From contig NZ_CP065359.1 in NCBI RefSeq assembly GCF_019904295.1, forward strand, positions 1,823,001 to 1,887,000: 64,000 nt of DNA. Direction: 5' to 3'. Position 1 is the first letter of the stretch. Every line of letters begins with the position of its first letter. A program made the position numbers and the translations under genes. This document shows, piece after piece, positions 36,094-44,614 of this stretch. The notes beneath the pieces were generated by a model. That model was not told the DNA's origin, searched no databases, and saw only the letters and a list, made by a program, of their open reading frames with translations. The stretch comes from Ruegeria sp. SCSIO 43209 (GTDB lineage Bacteria; Pseudomonadota; Alphaproteobacteria; Rhodobacterales; Rhodobacteraceae).

Positions 36094-38052
36094 ATGCCCG
36101 ACGATCTGTTGACGCCAGAAACAACGACCGCTTACGACGCCTCGTCCATCGAGGTGCTGGAAGGTCTGGAACCGGTCCGCAAACGCCCCGGCATGTATAT
36201 CGGCGGCACGGATGAGCGTGCATTGCACCATATGGTGGCCGAGATACTCGACAACTCAATGGACGAAGCTGTTGCGGGCCATGCCAACCGGATAGAGGTC
36301 GAGCTGCACGCAGATTACGCCCTGACCGTTCGTGACAACGGGCGCGGCATTCCGATCGACCCGCATCCCAAGTTCCCCGACAAGTCGGCACTTGAAGTGA
36401 TCCTCTGTACCCTGCACGCAGGCGGTAAATTCTCGGGCAAGGCGTATCAGACTTCGGGCGGTCTGCACGGTGTGGGTGCATCGGTGGTGAATGCCCTGTC
36501 GGATTCGATGGTCGTGCAGGTGGCACGCGACAAACAGCTATTCGAACAACGCTTCTCGCGCGGTATCCCACTAGGTCCGGTGGAAAGAGTAGGCGCAGCG
36601 CCCAACCGGCGCGGTACAACCGTCACGTTCCACGCCGACGCGGACATCTTCGGCCACCACAAATTCAAACCCGCGCGCCTATTCAAATCCATCCGCTCCA
36701 AGGCCTATCTGTTCTCGGGCGTCGAAATCCGCTGGAAATCCGCCATCGACGACGGCGAAACCCCGACCGAGGCGACCTTTCACTTCCCCGGCGGTCTTTC
36801 GGATTACCTGAAGGAGACGATGAACGGCTCGTCGACCTATGCCGAGCAGCCCTTTGCCGGCACCGTGGACTTTAACGAGAAGTTCGGCACCCCCGGCAAA
36901 GTCGAATGGGCGATCAATTGGACACCTTCGCGCGACGGGTTCATCCAGTCCTACTGTAACACCGTCCCAACCCCCGAAGGCGGCACACATGTCGCCGGTT
37001 TCTGGGCTGCGGTCCTCAAGGGGATCAAGGCCTATGGCGAGCTGATCAACAACAAAAAGGCCGGTCAGATCACCCGCGACGACCTAATCACCGGAGGCTG
37101 TGCGCTGGTGTCGTGCTTCATCAGTGAACCGGAGTTCGTCGGCCAGACAAAAGACCGCCTCGCCACAGTCGAGGCGCAACGGCTGGTCGAAAACTCCGTC
37201 CGCGACCATTTCGACAACTGGCTGGCGGCTGACACGAAATCCGCCGGAGCGATCCTCGACTTCCTCATCCTGAGGGCCGAAGAACGCCTGCGCCGACGGG
37301 CCGAGAAGGAAACACAACGCAAGTCCGCCACTAAGAAACTTCGTCTCCCCGGCAAGTTGGTGGACTGTAGCAGTTCAACACGCGACGGTACGGAATTATT
37401 CATCGTCGAGGGCGACTCGGCGGGCGGGTCCGCCAAAATGGGCCGGGACCGCAAAACACAGGCCCTGCTGCCCTTGCGCGGTAAAATCCTGAACGTGCTG
37501 GGCGCGGCCAGTTCCAAGCTGGGCACCAATGCCGAGATCAACGACCTGACCCAAGCGCTGGGTGTCGGCCTTGGCACCAAGTTCAACGTCGACGACCTGC
37601 GCTATGACAAGGTCATCATCATGACCGACGCGGATGTGGACGGGGCACATATCGCCTCGCTGCTGATGACGTTCTTCTTCACGCAGATGCGCCCGATGAT
37701 CGACGCGGGCCACCTCTATCTGGCCTGCCCGCCCCTCTACCGCCTGACCCAAGGCGCCAAGCGCGTCTATTGCCTGGACGAGGCCGAGCGTGACGAATGG
37801 CTTGAAAAAGGTCTGGGCGGCAAAGGCAAGATCGACGTCTCGCGCTTCAAAGGTCTGGGTGAAATGGACGCCAAGGACCTGAAAGAGACCACGATGGACC
37901 CCGCCTCCCGCAAACTGATCCGCGTCACGATTGATGAGGACGAACCCGGCGAGACCGGCGATCTGGTCGAGCGCCTGATGGGTAAGAAACCCGAACTGCG
38001 GTTCCAATACATTCAGGAAAACGCGCGGTTTGTGGAGGAGTTGGATGTTTAG
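36094..38052 (+). CDS. parE: DNA topoisomerase IV subunit B
   Basis: The ATPase subunit of topoisomerase IV, which decatenates chromosomes with ParC. At 652 residues it has the GHKL ATPase motifs EILDNSMDEA, DNGRGIP and GGLHGVGASVVNALS, and the TOPRIM motifs EGDSAGG and DADVDGAH in order, then the C-terminal PLY-type end. Length and motifs identify ParE instead of GyrB, which is about 800 residues. It ends by overlapping the convergent gene by four bases. Confidence 0.96.
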   Translation: MPDDLLTPETTTAYDASSIEVLEGLEPVRKRPGMYIGGTDERALHHMVAEILDNSMDEAVAGHANRIEVELHADYALTVRDNGRGIPIDPHPKFPDKSALEVILCTLHAGGKFSGKAYQTSGGLHGVGASVVNALSDSMVVQVARDKQLFEQRFSRGIPLGPVERVGAAPNRRGTTVTFHADADIFGHHKFKPARLFKSIRSKAYLFSGVEIRWKSAIDDGETPTEATFHFPGGLSDYLKETMNGSSTYAEQPFAGTVDFNEKFGTPGKVEWAINWTPSRDGFIQSYCNTVPTPEGGTHVAGFWAAVLKGIKAYGELINNKKAGQITRDDLITGGCALVSCFISEPEFVGQTKDRLATVEAQRLVENSVRDHFDNWLAADTKSAGAILDFLILRAEERLRRRAEKETQRKSATKKLRLPGKLVDCSSSTRDGTELFIVEGDSAGGSAKMGRDRKTQALLPLRGKILNVLGAASSKLGTNAEINDLTQALGVGLGTKFNVDDLRYDKVIIMTDADVDGAHIASLLMTFFFTQMRPMIDAGHLYLACPPLYRLTQGAKRVYCLDEAERDEWLEKGLGGKGKIDVSRFKGLGEMDAKDLKETTMDPASRKLIRVTIDEDEPGETGDLVERLMGKKPELRFQYIQENARFVEELDV

Positions 38053-38690
38053 ACTGGCTCACCTTTTGCCAACCAATTGAAAATTTCGGCCAAAAGCTCA
38101 CTTGTTGGGTACTGTCTGATCTCTTCTTCATCAGCGCCTTCAGCGAGTTTCTTCTCCCAATACCACTCTTGGAAATCAGAGTATTTCCCCCAGATACGTC
38201 TTGCCGCGACTGGCGCAATTCCAGCTTCTGAAACCAGCCAATTTCGAACATGTTTGACAGCATTTTGGGGCGCTTTCTGATCATCGGCACCATAGGCTTC
38301 TATGTCACAGCCGGATATATCGGAGAGAGCCGCTTGGAAGCGGTACCGTTTTTCCTCAAGTATCAAAAACTTTTTTTGGTCCCGCCCCTCTCCAAAATAT
38401 TGACGACATCCAAAGTCAATTCCAAGCTCGAAGGGCATATTGAGCCTGAAGTGCTCACCCTTTTTCTTCGCTTGGCAACGGCTCAGATCGTGTATCGAAT
38501 ACTTGGAGCATTCGATCAGGCTGCGAATTTTCTCTAGGCGGTTCTCTCCGCTATCATTACGCTCCGATGCCAGTCTGGGCCTGAGGCCCAGATAAGCTAC
38601 GCAGAACATGATAGCTTGGAGAATAGGTTCGAAGTCTTCGTCAAACGGGCAGTTGATAAATACACAACTTTCAAAAGGGTATTCAGGCAA
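38049..38690 (-). CDS. Rossmann/TIR-like domain protein of unknown function (possible effector)
   Basis: 213 residues. The N-terminus VFINCPFDEDF is a strand-loop typical of nucleotide/TIR-like folds, then LGLRPRLASE, SKYSIHDLSR and NMPFELGID, in which Glu88 could correspond to a TIR-type catalytic glutamate. Similar proteins occur widely but have no assigned function. It starts at TTG, 3 bases after DUF2188, with an AAAGG SD sequence. The pair is visibly AT-richer than parE. A defence role is inference. Confidence 0.6.
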   Translation of the reverse strand: MPEYPFESCVFINCPFDEDFEPILQAIMFCVAYLGLRPRLASERNDSGENRLEKIRSLIECSKYSIHDLSRCQAKKKGEHFRLNMPFELGIDFGCRQYFGEGRDQKKFLILEEKRYRFQAALSDISGCDIEAYGADDQKAPQNAVKHVRNWLVSEAGIAPVAARRIWGKYSDFQEWYWEKKLAEGADEEEIRQYPTSELLAEIFNWLAKGEPV

Positions 38691-38693
38691 ACT

Positions 38694-38918
38694 TTAGCCT
38701 TTCGACTTCACTGGATCATTCCCATAAGAATCTCGTTCTCTAATTCGACCATCTCGACCATGAATATAGAGTTCAGTACTCTGATTTTTGGCAATTTTCC
38801 GGGCTTCACGTATTGCTTCACCCTGAGTTGAATAAGTGCCCGTAACTTTTGACGAACCTGCTTTGCGCACGCTCCATTTGCCCCCATTAGGCACAACGTG
38901 CTGACCTTTAGTTGCCAT
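38694..38918 (-). CDS. DUF2188 domain protein
   Basis: A 74-residue protein that is almost entirely one DUF2188 domain: QHVVPNGGKWSVRKAG, then TGTYSTQGEAIREARKIA, then ELYIHGRDGRIRERDSYGNDP. Function is unknown; the fold is predicted to be small alpha/beta. A GGAG SD sequence precedes the ATG. It is the first gene of a two-gene unit with the TIR-like protein, so it could be a regulator, partner or inhibitor of it. Confidence 0.85.
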   Translation of the reverse strand: MATKGQHVVPNGGKWSVRKAGSSKVTGTYSTQGEAIREARKIAKNQSTELYIHGRDGRIRERDSYGNDPVKSKG

Positions 38919-39279
38919 CTCCGACTCCTAACCTTTGTAACGTGTCCCTAACTTTTAAGATATGCCAACTAAACACTTACTCCAACTACGAACCGCAAAA
39001 GATTTAACAATTTATGAAGATCTGCCCAAGACTCGAAATAGTTTGTACAAGCTGAGGCTAACGCGTGGGTGATGACTCGCATCATGCATTGGGTCGATAG
39101 TACGGAACGTCTCCCCACCCGGTAGGCCGGGCTTCAGCCCAGCACACCGCAACCCCCTTGCTTAACCCGTTGATCCCGTTCACACTTACCCTCAACCCGT
39201 CATCCAAGAACGACTTTTGGGGTTCCGAGCGTCCAAGACCCAATAAGACGACAAACAGATTTCCAAACGGGAGGACGAC
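38919..39279. other. Intergenic region with a small GC-rich hairpin; no gene seen
   Basis: 361 bases between divergent genes. The first 100 or so bases upstream of DUF2188 are AT-rich and probably hold its promoter. A short repeat hairpin is at 39121-39145. I see no convincing open reading frame. Confidence 0.5.
39121..39145. repeat. Short GTAGG-type hairpin repeat, copy 1
   Basis: GGTAGGCCGGGCTTCAGCCC contains the hairpin GGGCT-TC-AGCCC. It has the same layout as the paired hairpins at 39563-39625 (GTAGG, G-rich arm, short pyrimidine-rich loop). Confidence 0.4.
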
Positions 39280-39561
39280 ATGAAAACACTAACCCTCGGG
39301 CTGGCCCTGACCCTGCTGGCCTCGGCGGCCCCCGCGCAGCAGCTGCTCAGCACTGCATCGCCCATTCCGGACGGGGCCGAGACGCGGTTTTGCTACTATG
39401 ACGGCATGGCCTATTCGCCAGACGCCTTCATCCTGCTGACCGGTGACAACACCGTAACCTCAACCATCAGCACGCGCGAGGAGCGGCTGCTGCGGTGTCA
39501 TCGCAATGACGATGGTTCTCTGGTCTGGAAACCACAGAGCACGTTTCAAACCAACAACTGA
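39280..39561 (+). CDS. Small secreted DUF1496-like protein
   Basis: A 93-residue precursor with a signal peptide (1-19, ending APA). The mature part has RFCYYDGMAYSPDAFILL and a later RLLRC, giving the two spaced cysteines seen in DUF1496 (YnjH-like) proteins. A GGGAGGA SD sequence precedes the ATG. Function unknown; likely periplasmic. It is convergent with the alpha/beta hydrolase, separated by a double hairpin. Confidence 0.65.
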   Translation: MKTLTLGLALTLLASAAPAQQLLSTASPIPDGAETRFCYYDGMAYSPDAFILLTGDNTVTSTISTREERLLRCHRNDDGSLVWKPQSTFQTNN

Positions 39562-39562
39562 C

Positions 39563-39625
39563 GTAGGATGGGTTTCCAACCCATCAAAGCGGAGCGGGGA
39601 CGATGGGGTGAAACCCCATCTTACC
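39563..39625. repeat. Inverted pair of short hairpin repeats between convergent genes
   Basis: GATGGGTT-TCC-AACCCATC (39567-39585) and GATGGGGT-GAA-ACCCCATC (39602-39620) are two hairpins, with outer GTAGG and CTTAC flanks in inverted orientation. They sit between two converging gene ends and may also end transcription on both strands. Confidence 0.5.
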
Positions 39626-40391
39626 CAACATTCCGATCCAACCAGTTGGCAATCTGTTCGGCTGGGCCTTCCCAGCCCGGCTCCATGAACAGAAAATGCG
39701 CGTGGTTGTCGACAGGCAGGAAAGTCGCACGGTCTCCGTAAAGCTTCGCCAGAGCACGGCAGGTGTTGGGGTTCACGGCCCGGTCCTCGGTGCCTGAAAC
39801 GATCAGCACCGGGCAATCGACCTTGTCGATGTCCACCTTCATCGCGTGGTGGTCATCGAACATCCAGAAGAACATCTCGAACATCACCCGCCCGCTTTCG
39901 GGGCCGAGTTGGTCATACACCTCATGCTGCTGCGCCTCGGGCATCTTGTTGAGCGCAAAGGGGGCCATCAGGTCGAAATCGACCCGCATGGGCTGTTTCC
40001 AGAACGCCCCACCCTCCATCAACGCGCGCGGCACAGCGCGTTCGTCGTCGGTTTCCGGCAATGTGCCCCAAGCCGCGTTTGGGTTGATCAGGACAATTGC
40101 GCTGGCCAACCCCCGAGACGCCACCTTCTGCGCCACTACCCCCGCAATCGCATGGCCCAGTAGCACGGGTTCGCTATCCAACCCCTGCACGAAGTCCGAA
40201 ATGTCATTGGCGTAATCTAGGACGCTTGTGTCGGTGAGGCCGGGATCGGGATCTGCCTTGGGGTCGCCACCATGGTAGCGTAGCGCGGGCGTATGCACCG
40301 TCCAGCCACGTGCATGAAAGAAGCCCGCATAATCCTCCATACACCACGGCCCGGCAAAAGCACCGTGGATCAGAACAATCTCTTTCGTCAT
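39621..40391 (-). CDS. Alpha/beta hydrolase with nucleophile Ser replaced by Ala
   Basis: A 256-residue alpha/beta-hydrolase domain with oxyanion LIHGAF (7-12). The nucleophile elbow reads LLGHAIAG, so residue 81 is alanine (GCG) where serine (TCG) is expected. The acid (GTEDRAV) and histidine (VDNHAHFLF) are present. A single base change would restore serine. It is last in the minus-strand catabolic unit, 59 bases after the alcohol dehydrogenase. A GGGAGA SD sequence precedes the ATG at 40391. Confidence 0.8.
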   Translation of the reverse strand: MTKEIVLIHGAFAGPWCMEDYAGFFHARGWTVHTPALRYHGGDPKADPDPGLTDTSVLDYANDISDFVQGLDSEPVLLGHAIAGVVAQKVASRGLASAIVLINPNAAWGTLPETDDERAVPRALMEGGAFWKQPMRVDFDLMAPFALNKMPEAQQHEVYDQLGPESGRVMFEMFFWMFDDHHAMKVDIDKVDCPVLIVSGTEDRAVNPNTCRALAKLYGDRATFLPVDNHAHFLFMEPGWEGPAEQIANWLDRNVG

Positions 40392-40449
40392 GAAAATCTC
40401 CCTCACCTCCGACCAGTATGAGAGGTGAGGGATGGGTTCGGCAAGCCTG

Positions 40450-41593
40450 TCAGTGTGCTGCGTTGAAGAGCGTAGTCAGGTTTTCTTCGGTCAATTCGAT
40501 CGGATTCCCTCCGCATGAGGGGTCGATGATTGCGCCCTGGACCAATTCGGGGATGGCGGCTTTGGTGACGCCGAGGTCGGAGAGATTGCGGGGGATGGCG
40601 AGGCTGTCGTTGAACTCTTGCACGAAGCTGCGGAAGCCGTCGAAGCCGCCGTCGATGCCCAGATAGGCGGCGGCCTGCTGGAAGCGGTCGGCGATGACTG
40701 GCGCGTTGAACTCGAGCACGGCGGGCATGCAGACCGCGTTGGTGGTGCCGTGGTGGGTGTTGAACACCGCGCCGACGGGGTGGCTCATGGCGTGGATGGC
40801 GCCCAAGCCTTTCTGGAAGGCGGTGGCCCCCATCGCCGCCGCGCTCATCATCTGGGCGCGGGCTTCGATGTCGGTGCCGTCCGCATAGGCACGTGGCAGG
40901 TAGTCCTTGACCAGCCGCATTCCTTCCAGCGCGATGCCCTGAGACATCGGGTGGTAATGCGGGCTGCTGAACGCCTCGACACAATGCGCGAACGCATCCA
41001 GACCGGTGCCTGCGGTGATGAACCTGGGCATGCCCACCGTCAGCTCGGGGTCGCAGATCACCACGGTCGGCAGCACCTTGGGATGGAAGATGATCTTCTT
41101 GGCGTGGGTTTCAGAATTGGTGATGACGCTGGCGCGCCCCACTTCGGACCCTCCCGGCAGTTGTGGGGACGGCGATGATCGGCGCGATGGCATCGGCATC
41201 CGCTCGGGTCCACCAATCGCCGATGTCCTCAAAGTCCCAGACCGGGCGCGTCTGACCACACATGAAGGCGACCATCTTGCCCAGATCCAGCCCCGAGCCA
41301 CCGCCAAATGCGATCACCCCGTCATGACCGCCCGCGTTATAGGCCGCAACACCGGCCTCGAGGTTCTGTTCATTGGGGTTCGGGTCCACATCCGCGAACA
41401 GACCCCGGCCCAGACCGGCGGTCTCCATGATATCCAGCGTCGCGGTGGTGATCGGCAGGTCGGCCAGCCCCTTGTCGGTGACCAGCAGCGGCTTCTTCAT
41501 GCCGGCCGCAGCACAGGCTTCGGGCAATTCATTGATCCGCCCGGCCCCGAATTTGATTGCGGTTGGATAAGACCAGTTTCCAACAAGTGACAT
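40450..41593 (-). pseudogene. Iron-containing alcohol dehydrogenase, frameshifted
   Basis: Two overlapping frames together make one group III (iron-dependent) alcohol dehydrogenase. The N-terminal part (from ATG 41593) has the NAD-binding FGGGSGLD and runs to VPTTAG; the C-terminal part continues with SEVGRASVI and holds the metal-site histidines (FAHCVEAF, HAMSHPVGA, FNTHHG). Near 41149-41156 the motif PTTAGTGSEVG is broken, consistent with loss of two bases. It may be a true mutation or a sequencing error. It would oxidise an alcohol to an aldehyde ahead of the adjacent aldehyde dehydrogenase. Confidence 0.85.
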
Positions 41594-41660
41594 GTTTGCT
41601 TTCCTTCGTGTCAAAAGGCCTGCCCCGGCGAGGGGGTCATTCCGAGGCAGGCCGGCGTCC

Positions 41661-43043
41661 TTAGCCCGTGACCTTTTTCAGGTGATAGGATTTGGGACGT
41701 GTCAGGTTGTGATAGCCAATGACCGACAGACCGCCGCCGCGCCCGGTATTCTTGCAGCCGGTCCAGCACAGGCCGGGATCCAGATAATCGGCGCGGTTCA
41801 TGAAGACGGTGCCCGTCTCAATCTGGTCGCCCACCCGCGCAGCACGGTCCAGATCGCGGGTCCAGAGGCTCGCCGTCAGGCCAAACGCGCTGTCATTCAT
41901 CAGCCGGATGGCCTCGTCATCCGTGGACACTTTCATAATGCCCACTACCGGACCAAAGCTTTCATCCCGCATCACCCGCATGTCATGGGTGACATTGGTC
42001 AGGATCTGCGGCGTCAGATATGCGCCGCCATCATCCTCGGGGAAGATGTCGATATGGGCCACCGCACCAGCCTCGACCGCCTCGGCAATCTGCGCCCGCA
42101 CCTCATCGGCAAAGCGCACATTGGCCATCGGGCCAATGGTGGTCTCAGCGTCCAGCGGATTGCCCAGCTTATAGCCCTTCACGATCTCCACCGCCCTGGC
42201 GACGAAGTCGTCATACAGGCTTTCATGCACATAAATCCGCTCGATCCCGCAGCAGCACTGGCCCGCGTTGAACATTGCCCCGTCGATCAGCGTCTCAACC
42301 GCCGCCTCCAGATCGGCATCGTCCATCACATAACCCGGATCCTTGCCGCCCAGCTCAGTCCCGACGCCGGTAAAGGTGCCCGCCGCCGCGCGCTCCATCG
42401 CCTGGCCGCCGCCGACCGAGCCGGTGAAGTTCACGAAGTCGAACGCATTGCCCGCGATCAGATCGTTGGTCACGTCATGGCTCAGAAAGACATTCTGGAA
42501 CACGTCTTCCGGCACACCCGCTGCATGGAAGGCCTGCGCCATACGCTCGCCCACCAGCAGGGTCTGCGTGGCGTGTTTCAGGATCACCGTATTACCCGCG
42601 ATTAGCGCCGGGGCCACCGTGTTGATCGCCGTCATGTAAGGATAATTCCAGGGCGCCACCACAAACACCACCCCATGCGGGATGCGCCTGATATAGCGCT
42701 TGAACGTCTCATCTTCGCCCACCGCGATATCAGCCAATGCGCTTTCGGCAATCCCGGCCATATGGCTTGCGCGCTCGTTGAAGCCGCCGAATTCACCGCC
42801 ATAGCGCACCGGGCGACCCATCATATGCGCCAACTCGGGCACGATTTCCTCATTCATCGCGCCAACAGCAGCCACACCCGCCATCACGAGATCAATGCGT
42901 TCCCGCAAGGGCCGCGCCGCCCAAGCCGCCTGTGCGGCCCGCGCCCGGCCCGCAACCTCAAACGCCGCCTCCCGCGACAACACCTCGCGCTCGGCAAAAA
43001 CCGACCCATCAATCGGCGAGACACATTGCAACATCTGCCCCAT
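41661..43043 (-). CDS. Aldehyde dehydrogenase family protein
   Basis: A 460-residue NAD(P)-dependent aldehyde dehydrogenase. The catalytic cysteine lies in NAGQCCCGIE (about residue 264, three cysteines in a row), the general base glutamate in GTELGGKDPG (about 230) and the substrate asparagine in APWNYPY (about 133). ATG 43043 is preferred because GGAG lies five bases upstream; GTG at 43049 is an alternative. It sits between the ligase and the alcohol dehydrogenase, consistent with oxidation of the aldehyde made there. Confidence 0.92.
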   Translation of the reverse strand: MGQMLQCVSPIDGSVFAEREVLSREAAFEVAGRARAAQAAWAARPLRERIDLVMAGVAAVGAMNEEIVPELAHMMGRPVRYGGEFGGFNERASHMAGIAESALADIAVGEDETFKRYIRRIPHGVVFVVAPWNYPYMTAINTVAPALIAGNTVILKHATQTLLVGERMAQAFHAAGVPEDVFQNVFLSHDVTNDLIAGNAFDFVNFTGSVGGGQAMERAAAGTFTGVGTELGGKDPGYVMDDADLEAAVETLIDGAMFNAGQCCCGIERIYVHESLYDDFVARAVEIVKGYKLGNPLDAETTIGPMANVRFADEVRAQIAEAVEAGAVAHIDIFPEDDGGAYLTPQILTNVTHDMRVMRDESFGPVVGIMKVSTDDEAIRLMNDSAFGLTASLWTRDLDRAARVGDQIETGTVFMNRADYLDPGLCWTGCKNTGRGGGLSVIGYHNLTRPKSYHLKKVTG

Positions 43044-43076
43044 AGTCACTCCATCTCTAAAGAGAGCAGGATCCCT

Positions 43077-43165
43077 GCTTCATCTGGCCATAAATATCTC
43101 GGGGGCCGCCATTGGTGCGCCATTGGTTCGAGCGCCAATGGCGGCGGGGCTGGCCCCTCGCTTTC
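43077..43165. repeat. Dispersed GC-rich repeat, copy B with an inserted inverted repeat
   Basis: GCTTCATCTGGCCATAAATA, then CTCGGGG, and at the far end GGGGCTGGCCCCTCGCTTTC, as in copy A. Between them lies GCCGCCATTGG ... CCAATGGCGGC, an 11-bp inverted repeat absent from copy A. It separates the aldehyde dehydrogenase from the ligase. Confidence 0.65.
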
Positions 43166-43171
43166 ACCCTC

Positions 43172-44524
43172 TCAAGCCCGCTCGAACCCGCGGGCAATTT
43201 CCCAATCGGTCACCACGCGCTCAAACTCTTCGATCTCAACCTCGGCCGCGCGCGCATAGTGATCGACAACGTCATCTCCCATCGCAGCCCGCAACATCGC
43301 CGAGCCATGCAGCGCATCCCGCGCCGCGCGCAGATCGCCCGGGATCATCCCCGTCTCTCCCTGATAGACGTCGCCCGTGGTCGGCGGCTGCAACTCCAGC
43401 CCTTCTTCGATCCCAGCGATCCCCGCCGCCAGCATCCCAGCCATCGCCAGATAGGGGTTCATATCCGAGCCCGGGATACGGCATTCCACCCGCACCGCCT
43501 TGGTGCCGTCACCGCACAGGCGGAACCCGGCGGTGCGGTTGTCCACCGACCAGATGATCCGCGTCGGCGCAAAGGTCCCCTTCATGAACCGCTTGTAGCT
43601 GTTGATGTAGGGCGCCATGAAACAGGTGTAATCGGCGGCGTATTTCAAAAGACCCGCCATGTAGCTTTTCATCACATCCGACATGCCGAGCGGATCTTTT
43701 TCGTCGAAAAAGATCGGCCGCCCCTCGGACCAGAGCGACTGATGCACGTGGCTGGAACTGCCCACTTTCTCATGATGCCATTTCGGCAGGAAGGTCGCGG
43801 CATGCCCATGCTGCCAGGCAATCTCTTTCACCGCGTTCTTGGCGATCGAGTGATACTCGGCCGTCTCCATCGCAGGCGCATATTTGATGTTCAGCTCTTC
43901 CTGCCCGGTCTCGGCCTCACCTTTCGTGTTCTCGACCGGTATCCCCGCATCCCACAGATGGTTGCGGATCGGGCGCATCACATGCTCTTCCTTGGTGGTC
44001 TGAAGGATGTGATAGTCTTCGTTGTACCCCGAGATCGGCTCAAGGTCGCGAAAGCCTTCCTTGCGGATCTGATCAAAGCTTTTCTCGAACAGGAAAAACT
44101 CCAGCTCGGTGGCGCACATGGCGTCATAACCCATCGCCTTCAGCCGGTTCACCTGGCGTTTCAGGATCGAGCGCGGCGCGTGTGGCACTTCTTCATGCGT
44201 GTGATGATCCAGCACATCGCACATCACCATCGCCGTGCCTTCCAGCCACGGCACTGGGCGCAGCGTGCTCAGATCCGGCTTCATCACATAATCGCCATAG
44301 CCCCGCTCCCAACTGGTCGACGCATACCCATCCGGCGTCCCCATCTCGAGATCCGTCGCCAGCAGATAATTGCAGCAATGCGTCTCTTCCCACGCTCCCG
44401 CAACAAAATGACCCGCATGAAACCGCTTCCCCATCAAACGGCCCTGCATGTCAACCAGACAAACCAATACCGTATCAATCTCGCCAGACGAAACCTCAGC
44501 CTTCAAATGCTCAAATGTCAGCAT
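43172..44524 (-). CDS. Glutamine-synthetase-family gamma-glutamyl ligase, copy 3
   Basis: A 450-residue ligase with ATELEFFLFE and ETGQEELNIKYA metal segments, GSSSHVHQS and DNRTAGFRLCG. It differs from the two copies at 5-8 kb. GS-family ligases acting on amines include PuuA (putrescine), IpuC (isopropylamine) and GlnA4-type ethanolamine ligases. With alcohol and aldehyde dehydrogenase genes beside it, an amino-alcohol substrate is the best guess. An AGAGG SD sequence precedes the ATG. A perfect palindrome lies 22-42 bases upstream. Confidence 0.87.
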   Translation of the reverse strand: MLTFEHLKAEVSSGEIDTVLVCLVDMQGRLMGKRFHAGHFVAGAWEETHCCNYLLATDLEMGTPDGYASTSWERGYGDYVMKPDLSTLRPVPWLEGTAMVMCDVLDHHTHEEVPHAPRSILKRQVNRLKAMGYDAMCATELEFFLFEKSFDQIRKEGFRDLEPISGYNEDYHILQTTKEEHVMRPIRNHLWDAGIPVENTKGEAETGQEELNIKYAPAMETAEYHSIAKNAVKEIAWQHGHAATFLPKWHHEKVGSSSHVHQSLWSEGRPIFFDEKDPLGMSDVMKSYMAGLLKYAADYTCFMAPYINSYKRFMKGTFAPTRIIWSVDNRTAGFRLCGDGTKAVRVECRIPGSDMNPYLAMAGMLAAGIAGIEEGLELQPPTTGDVYQGETGMIPGDLRAARDALHGSAMLRAAMGDDVVDHYARAAEVEIEEFERVVTDWEIARGFERA

Positions 44525-44545
44525 GCAATACCTCTGTGATATGCG

Positions 44546-44566
44546 AGAATTTTCGACGAAAATTCT
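44546..44566. promoter_or_regulatory. Perfect 10-bp inverted repeat, candidate operator before the ligase gene
   Basis: AGAATTTTCG, a single A, then CGAAAATTCT: a 21-bp dyad 22 bases before the ligase ATG. It resembles the GGAATTTTTTCC-type site by the divergent RpiR gene in its GAATTTT core. It could also fold as an mRNA hairpin. Confidence 0.55.
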
Positions 44567-44579
44567 TTGTCCCTGTAAC

Positions 44580-44607
44580 GACCGGCCCGCGAAAGAACGG
44601 GCCGGTC
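44580..44607 (-). terminator. Intercistronic hairpin after the TRAP binding-protein gene
   Basis: GACCGGCCCG and CGGGCCGGTC form a 10-bp perfect stem with an 8-base loop, 8 bases past the dctP stop. There is no T-run on the minus strand, so partial termination or mRNA stabilisation favouring binding-protein synthesis is more likely than full termination. Confidence 0.5.
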
Positions 44608-44614
44608 CAGTGTT

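Noticed and set aside
41592..42605. 337-codon plus-strand frame opposite the aldehyde dehydrogenase
   Set aside because: Antisense of a gene with all catalytic residues of aldehyde dehydrogenases.
43112..44539. 475-codon plus-strand frame opposite the third ligase
   Set aside because: The minus-strand ligase is clearly real and has all GS motifs. The plus frame has no SD sequence and high His/Arg content typical of a shadow.
44580..44607. Full Rho-independent terminator between dctP and the ligase
   Set aside because: The hairpin has no T-run on the minus strand, so complete termination is unlikely.
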